The notes under the pieces are model-generated. The model made no database searches. It was not told the origin of the DNA and was given only the letters and a program-made list of their open reading frames with translations. Of a stretch of DNA of 64,000 nucleotides, positions 57,771-64,000 are shown one piece after another (the first letter of the stretch is position 1; every line of letters starts with the position of its first letter). The stretch comes from Rhea pennata (taxonomy: Eukaryota > Chordata > Aves > Rheiformes > Rheidae), in assembly GCF_028389875.1 (NCBI RefSeq), contig NC_084666.1, positions 28,428,308 through 28,492,307 on the forward strand, in the 5' to 3' direction. Position numbers and translations under genes: made by a program.

Positions 57771-60700
57771 CCATGCAAAAAGTGTAACCCATAAATCACA
57801 CGCACACTAGCACAGCTTTGACCAAAATTCTTTCCAGCTGCTTCTGGGGTAGCACTTGGGTGACTTGTCCGGCACCTATACGTTAGCTGATCCTGCCACG
57901 GAGCTGCCTCGACGCCCAGAGGCGCAGCGGTGTGCTGCCCTCCCGGATAGAAAAAGGAGAGGGTCTGGGGCTCTGCTGGTCTCCCCTGTAAGCACAGACT
58001 GCTGCTTGTACCAGAGGTGAGAAGGTGAATCTCTACAGCTGGCTTCATGGTTGTCTTCCTTCATTATATGAATATCTTATTATTAAACTGTAGCAGTTCC
58101 CATCATGTTACAAGCTGCTCCTGGAGGAAAAAAAGCAGTCAGCTTGCTGATAAGATTCCTTCTGAGTGCTTATTTTTCTCAAATTAAATTCAGAACATTA
58201 TTTTAAAAATGGTATTTGATAATATGAAGTTAACAGTCATCTAGCAATGTATGGTGCTGTGTGATGCGTCCCTTTAGTTTTTTCCAATGGTAGGAGAACT
58301 GCTTGGAAATCTACGAGAGAACATTTTTCCTAACAAAAGTGCCAGTGAATTGAAAGAAAAATACTTGGTGGAAAAGTAATAAAAAATAAATGCATCAATT
58401 CTTTCTTTTTAAAGAACAAAATTTAATTGTTTTAGAATAAAATATGTTAATTATCTATTTTGATTGTGGATACTATGATACTTATAAATAAATCAATACA
58501 TTTCAATGCCAGTATTAACAAGAAGTAAGTAAAAAATGAGAAAGCCTTCGTCAACAAGTGCTTCCAGAGTTTATCATGAAATAAAAAGCTAGTGAGATCA
58601 GCACTATACTTTCCTCTCTTTCATGACCTCAACATCTTTCTTTCATAGTAACCATGACAAGTAGGTCACGGTTCATTTTTGTAAGTCCAGAAAGGTTTCC
58701 AGCCTCCAGAAGTCTCGGGTGCATGAAGCTCCGTCCCCCAGAGTATTGTCTGTCTCCTGCCAGCCAAGCGAGACCTTTGGGTTTTACTGTGGCAAAATGC
58801 CCTCTTCACACAGGGCTTGGCAAAGATGATGTCTTAAACCAGCTGTGTAAAAATAAAACAAATTAAAAATGTCTCTTAAAAGAGTTTCTGTATCTCCTGC
58901 AGTCTAATATGTATCCTTGAAATCATGGGTAAAAATGATGTAATAGTACTGGCTGTGAGCTCTTGTTTAATGTGCTCTTTAAATACATCAGTATTGAAGG
59001 GTCAGATCAATTTGTAAGGAGGGAAAGAAACATGAGGAGAAAAGAAAAACAAAACACACCACCATAAGTCTTACTGTGAAAAACAATACACAAGCAATTC
59101 CCATGTGGGGTAAGTCCTTAATAACCAATCATTTCTTAGCTGGTTAAGCTTAAACTGCTCATAAAATAAGAGAGTACTGGAATGACAGTTTCCTCACGGG
59201 GTGATGTGCTCCTGGGGACAGTGGTTTCTTGGATTCTTGTGCCCTCCTGTACAAAAGTGCCTATTAGAAATCAGGTTAGTTTTCTTTTTAGTATGAACTT
59301 TGATGGGAAAGAAGGTTATTAGAATTGACTTAATATGTTCTGCAAACAGTCTTTAGCCTCAAGATTTAGCTGAATGTACTTCAGAGCTATGAAAAGGGAG
59401 AGAAGTTGATACACAGAAACTAATAAATATTAGTGCTTCAAAATAATAAACATCAAAACAAAAGAGAGATTCTTTCCCTTTTCTCCCCTTCCAGCACAAA
59501 ACCCACCTTATACATCAAGGAAAAGAATAAGAGTTGTCAAAAATAACTGGTAAGGGGTTGAAAGCTTAGGTGTGGAAATTTCTATTATCAGAGTAGAAGG
59601 AGGTGAACGATGTGAGACTTCACAAACTCAGGGAAGGTGTACAGGATATGCGTCTGTTTGTTCAAAGAATCCAAATAACCTTTTAGGAAATGCTGCAGGG
59701 TTGCTGGGATCTTGCAGTTCACCATACGCAGCAATGGCAGAACCCTCGCAGTGTGCTTATTTAGCGCTCCATGTACGCACAAAGCACATGAAAGAAGAGA
59801 AGCTGGTACAGTGTGTGATAAATATGGTTTGTTTATCCATTCACAGACAAACACAGAGAATGCTAATTGGTTTGAAAATCTTGAGAAGCAAAGACCTGGA
59901 GAAATGCAAGCACAGTGTGGTAAAAAATACATGTCAGTCTGAAAATACTTAAAGCATGGAAAACCATACCAGAATTACACTGTATGGCATTGTTTTCGTA
60001 CTAATGAGAGTTCAAGTTAAGGATGAATTTAAAGACATCAAATGCAATAGCAGGAAACAGTCAATCATTTCTGAGTACAATATTTAGACTCTGTCCTCAT
60101 TTCCAAGAAACCTTGGAAATAATTTGTTTGTTCTATGTTCTGGTTTATTAGCTGATTCTTAAATATGTTTATTTCTATTTTACCTCTGGTTTGGTCTATC
60201 TTTTAGTTGAGATGAATGGCTGATAATTAACAGCTTAGGATTTTAACTTTCCAGTGTGAAGAAGGCAGTGGAACTGCCACCAAGTTTGCTATTCTTTTAG
60301 GCTGCAAGGCTGTATGCATAATTTCTTCTCTACCGTGAAGACCTGCATTTCAATGGAGTTGTAGGTGCTCAGCTCCTGTAATAATCAGACTTAGTTGTAC
60401 CTGACATTTCTAATTCATATTAAAGTGAATCAGGAGTTCTTGCACAGGGTACATTCCTGGAATTCCTCAGGGGCAGTGTTAGCATCTCATATTCTGCTGT
60501 ACATTTTACTGGAAAAGATCTTTAGTGAGGGTCTCAGTGTTTATTAGTCCTACCTTTTATGGTTAATTTCCAAGAAGTGGAAATCAGCCTCATGTTAGCC
60601 TCGCTGTAACAAAATAACAGTATTTTGTAGCCAACGTACTGTAACCTTGAGAAAACAACAACCAAATCTATTTAATGTTTATGAGTATGATTATGTATAT

Positions 60701-61942
60701 GCAGTTTTGCATAATAGTGGTAAAGGTAATGATTAGGAAGTTTAACACTGTTGTGTAAACAGAGCAGGTACCTAACGACCTGCGAGTCTTTGTGCTTCTA
60801 TTGTGACTGTGACAGGTGCCTAACCAGCAAGTGTAAGCTCAGCCACCCCAGCTTTTCCAGTCATGCTTTTAGAATTCATTTGTGTTTATTTTTATGCTGT
60901 TTCCCCCCACTTCTCTGACATTTTCTTCTGCTTCTTTATTCTGCCTAACTAGGCACATCTCTGCTGGGCAATACGTAAGAGCAACTTCCTCTACTCTTCC
61001 AGTGAGTGGAAACTTAATGTAGCAAGCTATCTTGGTTTTGCTGGTTGAACATCACTGCATTTCTGTGTAGATGAAGTGCTATTCCTTTATTTTTTATCAG
61101 CTATGCATTTGGCACTTCAAGAATAAAAAATTATAGTGAAAGGCATTCATTCCTACATGTATATGTGTAATCAAGGTGCTTGTTACCACAGCAGTAACAA
61201 GCCGTCAAGCCATACTGGAATGTAAATTTGTGCTAAGTTTGAAGCCCAACTTAGTAGTTACTAAGAATCTCAGACAGACTACACAGAATGAAGTGGTTAA
61301 ATTTGTCAGGAATTGCATTATTTTCAAATAGTTCAAGTGGAAGGCACACAAACACCTGTCAGCTTAATGATTACAGTACTGTCAAGTTTTACAGGCACTC
61401 CACCTCTAAATCATGAAGCAAGATACTATGATTACAAAAGGTATTGCAAAATTGCACCAAACATTTTTCAACTGGGTATGTCCTGTGAGGTATGTCCTGT
61501 GAGCATGACACTTGCTATGCTGCTACAAAAGCAGCCATGTTCTGGGAATCATAGTGCATCCCATTTACTCGGGCCAAGGATCTGGTCTTACATGTTTCAT
61601 ATGTGTTATGGCACAGCAAGATGAAATGGTGTCATCATTTGCATAATCCTAAACCTGCAGTACTTGGTGGCTCTTCCTCTTCATGGTAGCTCTTCCCTTA
61701 ACTGAAGAGAAGAAAGATGCATTCAGTAAATGACCTAGGACTTGGAGAAAAGAAAGGAGAAAGTAAGTTATTACATCTGTGAGACTCATTTCTCCTCTTC
61801 CCCTAGAAAGGATGGCTTTTCCATCAAAATACTTAAATTCCTTTGTGGAGGTTTGAAATATCAGTATGTTTTCAAAGCACCAACAAAAATTCAATGGAGT
61901 TTTTGTAGTTAGCCAAGCCTCATTATGGGGTGGATTAATAGA
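57771..61942. other. OCIAD2-CWH43 spacer, left part
   Basis: Mostly AT-rich spacer between head-to-head genes. Overlapping open frames near 59,572-59,952 (both strands) resemble no known family. A 14-bp tandem duplication lies at 61,476-61,503. Confidence 0.65.
61476..61503. repeat. Tandem 14-bp x2 duplication
   Basis: Two perfect adjacent copies of GTATGTCCTGTGAG. Confidence 0.92.
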
Positions 61943-61944
61943 TC

Positions 61945-62189
61945 ATAGAATCAGTAAGGTTGGAAGGGACCTCTGGAGATCATCTAGTCCAACCTCCCTG
62001 CTCAGCAGGGTCACCTAGAGCATGTTAGACAGGGTTGCAGCCAGGCGGGCCTTGAAGATCTCCAGAGAAGGAGACTCCACAGCCTCTCTGGGCAACCTGG
62101 TCCAGTGCTCCGTCACTCTCACAGTGAAGAAATTCCCCCTCATGTTCAGGCGGAACTGCCTGTGCTTCAATTTCTGCCCATTGAACCAC
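61945..62189 (-). mobile_element. CR1 LINE 3' fragment with flanking duplication
   Basis: About 240 bases match the 3' part of the CR1 copy at 924-1604, including long identical stretches around the CTCCAGAGAAGGAGACTCC block, so it belongs to the same subfamily. It is 5'-truncated at about 62,183. The 20 bases left of it (61,925-61,944) and right of it (62,190-62,209) agree at 18 positions, which looks like a target-site duplication. Confidence 0.93.
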
Positions 62190-62209
62190 ATGGGGTAGAT
62201 TAATGGATC

Positions 62210-63165
62210 CTAACATGTCAGATCAGATCATTTTAACATTATTGTGAATTTTTCCTAGATAAGCTTGAAGTGAAAAATAAGGCTAACTGGGATGACAAAG
62301 AACCGTGGCAAAACAAGCGTGGCAGAATTGTATGGATTATGGTCATACATCTAGTGAGGTCCATGTTTTAGTTACAATGATTTGACACTAGCTTACTCCA
62401 GTATTAGTATAGTATTCATCAGATCGTGCTCTCCATTTAATAACTGTTACTTATTCTTTCTGTTCCGCTCACATATATCCAAAAGATAAGTTATCACACA
62501 TCAGCACTGCACTGTGCCTTCTGAGGCACTACACTATTTATCTGCATGTATTGTATGAAACATAAGTGATAGACGTGCATGGTGATTGCTAATCTGACAG
62601 GTTTCAATAGCGAACATTTCTTCTGTTTATAACAGTGATACATTTATGCTTATTGAAAAAAAAAAGTTCCATGATTTTTTTTTTAGAATTGTAGCAGAAC
62701 ACAGCTCCAGTGGGAGCTTTAGCACTTGCAGATCACAGTCCACAGAGTTCGTCTTAAACAATCTGTTCTTTACTTGTAATAATCCGCTGCATACTGCTTG
62801 TAAGAACACGGACTGAATGGTCTTTGCAGACTGATTATGTCGTACTTGACTGTGTGACTGCTGGGACAAACCGTTCCCAGTTTTTATGGGGAAAGTACTA
62901 TGCCCACAAATAAGATTTAACCAGTATATTGCTAGTAATGGCTCATCATGTGTCAGGTGTTTCTAAATTACCTCTACGGATGTGGAGCTTCAAAGGCAAG
63001 GCAAAGAAATGTAAGGGTAATTTAGAATGGGAGGGTGGTTTAACATAATGAAAAAATATAGCTGACAGTTTCATAAGGTACTGTATAAAGATTAATAAAA
63101 CTTTAGAGAACAATAAGGGCTTCTCCCAAAATTAACGAGCAAAGTGGCCTGAGCCTCAACCCAGA
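62210..63165. other. OCIAD2-CWH43 spacer, right part
   Basis: AT-rich spacer leading to the CWH43 CpG island; nothing recognised. Confidence 0.7.
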
Positions 63166-63169
63166 AACC

Positions 63170-63960
63170 TCTTGCAGGGAGTATTGATTACGAGAAGCCC
63201 TGAATCGGCTCTAGAGCGAGCACAGAGGTGCGAGGAGCCCCGCTGTGGTGCGCACCCCCTGAGGAAGGCAGTGCCAATTAATCAGCGCTGCCGTTTCGCA
63301 GTCAGCGAGTGAGACCCTCCTCTTCTCCCCGGCTGCGCGGCGCTCCCCCTCAGAGGGCAGCGGCTGCCGCCACCCGCCGGCGACGGCGCCGGGGGGCCCA
63401 ACGGTCGCGGCGGCGAGGGGCCGCGAGGCGGCGCCCGCGCGCCGGCGGCCGCCGCGTGCCGCGCGGGCTGCGTGAGGCGGGCCGGGCGCGGCGCCGCCGC
63501 CGCCGCCCCTCGCGCCGCCGCCGCCGGCGGCTCGGCCCAGCGGCGGAGGGACGACGCTCCTGCGAGGCTCGTCCCGCGGCGAGCCATGCTTCCCCTGTGG
63601 AAGGCCGCGCTCTCCGAGACCCTACTGGGTAGGTGGCGGCGGCGGGGGCTGCGCGCGGCCGTTGCGCGGCGGCGGTTAACGGCCGGCGGCCGCCGCCTCT
63701 CTTTGCTGCTCGCGGACCGCAGCGCCGTCAGGAACGCGCCGTGCACAGCCGGCTGCGCCGAAATCCCGCCGCGGGAGGCTTGCTTCGTCTTGCCCGGGCT
63801 GCGGCTGTGTCTGTGCCGGCTCGCCCCCAGCCGCGGGGGCCCGGCGGGGCCGTGCGCGCCCCGCGCCGCTCCGAGCGCCCGGGGGGCCCGGGCCAAGCGG
63901 CCGCTCCCCAGCTGCCAGCGCGGGTTTAGCGCGCGTGCGGAGGTGCTGCGCCCTCCGGGA
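63170..63960. promoter_or_regulatory. CWH43: CpG island, CWH43 promoter and first exon
   Basis: About 0.8 kb of dense CpG sequence near the right end of the window, with many GGC/CCG triplet runs. It surrounds the CWH43 start codon. Long open frames on both strands are composition effects. It is oriented head-to-head with the OCIAD2 island 5.5 kb away. Confidence 0.75.
63586..63628 (+). CDS. CWH43: CWH43 first coding exon (partial gene)
   Basis: The ATG at 63,586 (G at -3) opens MLPLWKAALSETLLG, interrupted in the last Gly codon by the donor CTGG|GTAGGT. This matches the length, phase and pattern of the human CWH43 N-terminus (M-x-x-LW-x5-E-x-LLG). CWH43 is a multi-pass membrane protein related to yeast Cwh43, with an N-terminal PGAP2/FRAG1-like part and a C-terminal phosphodiesterase-like part. 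It acts on GPI-anchor lipids and on release of GPI-anchored proteins. Only 14 complete codons are inside the window. The call rests on this short match plus gene order (OCIAD2 minus, CWH43 plus) and the CpG island. The rest lies to the right. Confidence 0.75.
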
Positions 63961-64000
63961 GCTTCCAAACAAACTCTTCCATTGGCAGTGAATAAAGCAG
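63629..64000 (+). other. CWH43: CWH43 intron 1 (start)
   Basis: GC-rich until about 63,960, then AT-richer at the window end. No second exon is recognised in these 372 bases. Confidence 0.65.

Noticed and set aside
57290-58048. Long open frames in the OCIAD2 island
   Set aside because: Multi-frame, both strands, low-complexity; no domain and no splice logic.
63282-63972. 228-codon minus frame over CWH43 exon 1
   Set aside because: Stop-poor CpG island sequence; the short plus-strand exon with CWH43 N-terminus and donor explains the locus better.
1-64000. CRISPR arrays, prokaryotic operons, tRNA/rRNA genes, intact retroviral genes
   Set aside because: None seen on either strand; repeats are microsatellites, short duplications and CR1 fragments only. 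A tRNA or miRNA search by covariance model was not possible here.

Overview
The window is vertebrate nuclear DNA and most likely from a bird. It has short exons with GT-AG introns, AT-rich introns and intergenic DNA, sharply bounded CpG islands at gene starts, and four fragments of CR1 LINEs, three of them with the 3' end typical of bird CR1 (turtles and crocodilians also carry CR1, so this is strong but not absolute). The species cannot be named from the sequence.

The layout matches a known vertebrate gene neighbourhood, the block FRYL(-) OCIAD1(+) OCIAD2(-) CWH43(+), which sits on human chromosome 4p. From left to right: 1-11,095 is probably the first intron of FRYL on the minus strand, holding one CR1 copy and no exon I can recognise. 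At 10.38-11.76 kb lies a CpG island with a minus-strand splice donor, read as FRYL's promoter and non-coding first exon. About 5 kb of spacer follows. At 16.6-17.4 kb a second CpG island starts OCIAD1, whose complete eight-exon coding sequence (253 residues) runs to 32,791. A 12-13 kb convergent spacer separates it from OCIAD2, whose complete six-exon coding sequence (147 residues) lies on the minus strand between 54,580 and 45,754, with its CpG-island promoter and non-coding exon near 57.3-57.7 kb. After about 5.5 kb of spacer with a CR1 copy, a fourth CpG island at 63.2-63.96 kb holds the first coding exon of CWH43, which continues beyond the window.

OCIAD1 and OCIAD2 are paralogous membrane proteins of mitochondria/endosomes sharing the OCIA domain. 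Their domain exons agree in intron phase throughout, and two exons have exactly equal length (54 and 48 nt), which supports an old local duplication that left the copies in opposite orientation. FRYL is a large furry-family scaffold protein and CWH43 a membrane protein linked to GPI-anchor lipid chemistry. Neither has an evident functional tie to the OCIAD pair beyond shared location.

No prokaryotic-style system, CRISPR array, intact retroelement or recognisable new gene family is present. The more interesting observations are: replacement of the conserved aromatic pair in OCIAD1's OCIA domain; a Cys-x3-Cys-x2-Cys tail in OCIAD2; an NRF1-type palindrome in the OCIAD1 promoter that contains an in-frame upstream ATG; an unusually long near-perfect duplication flanking one CR1 copy; and GC-rich patches inside the AT-rich convergent spacer.
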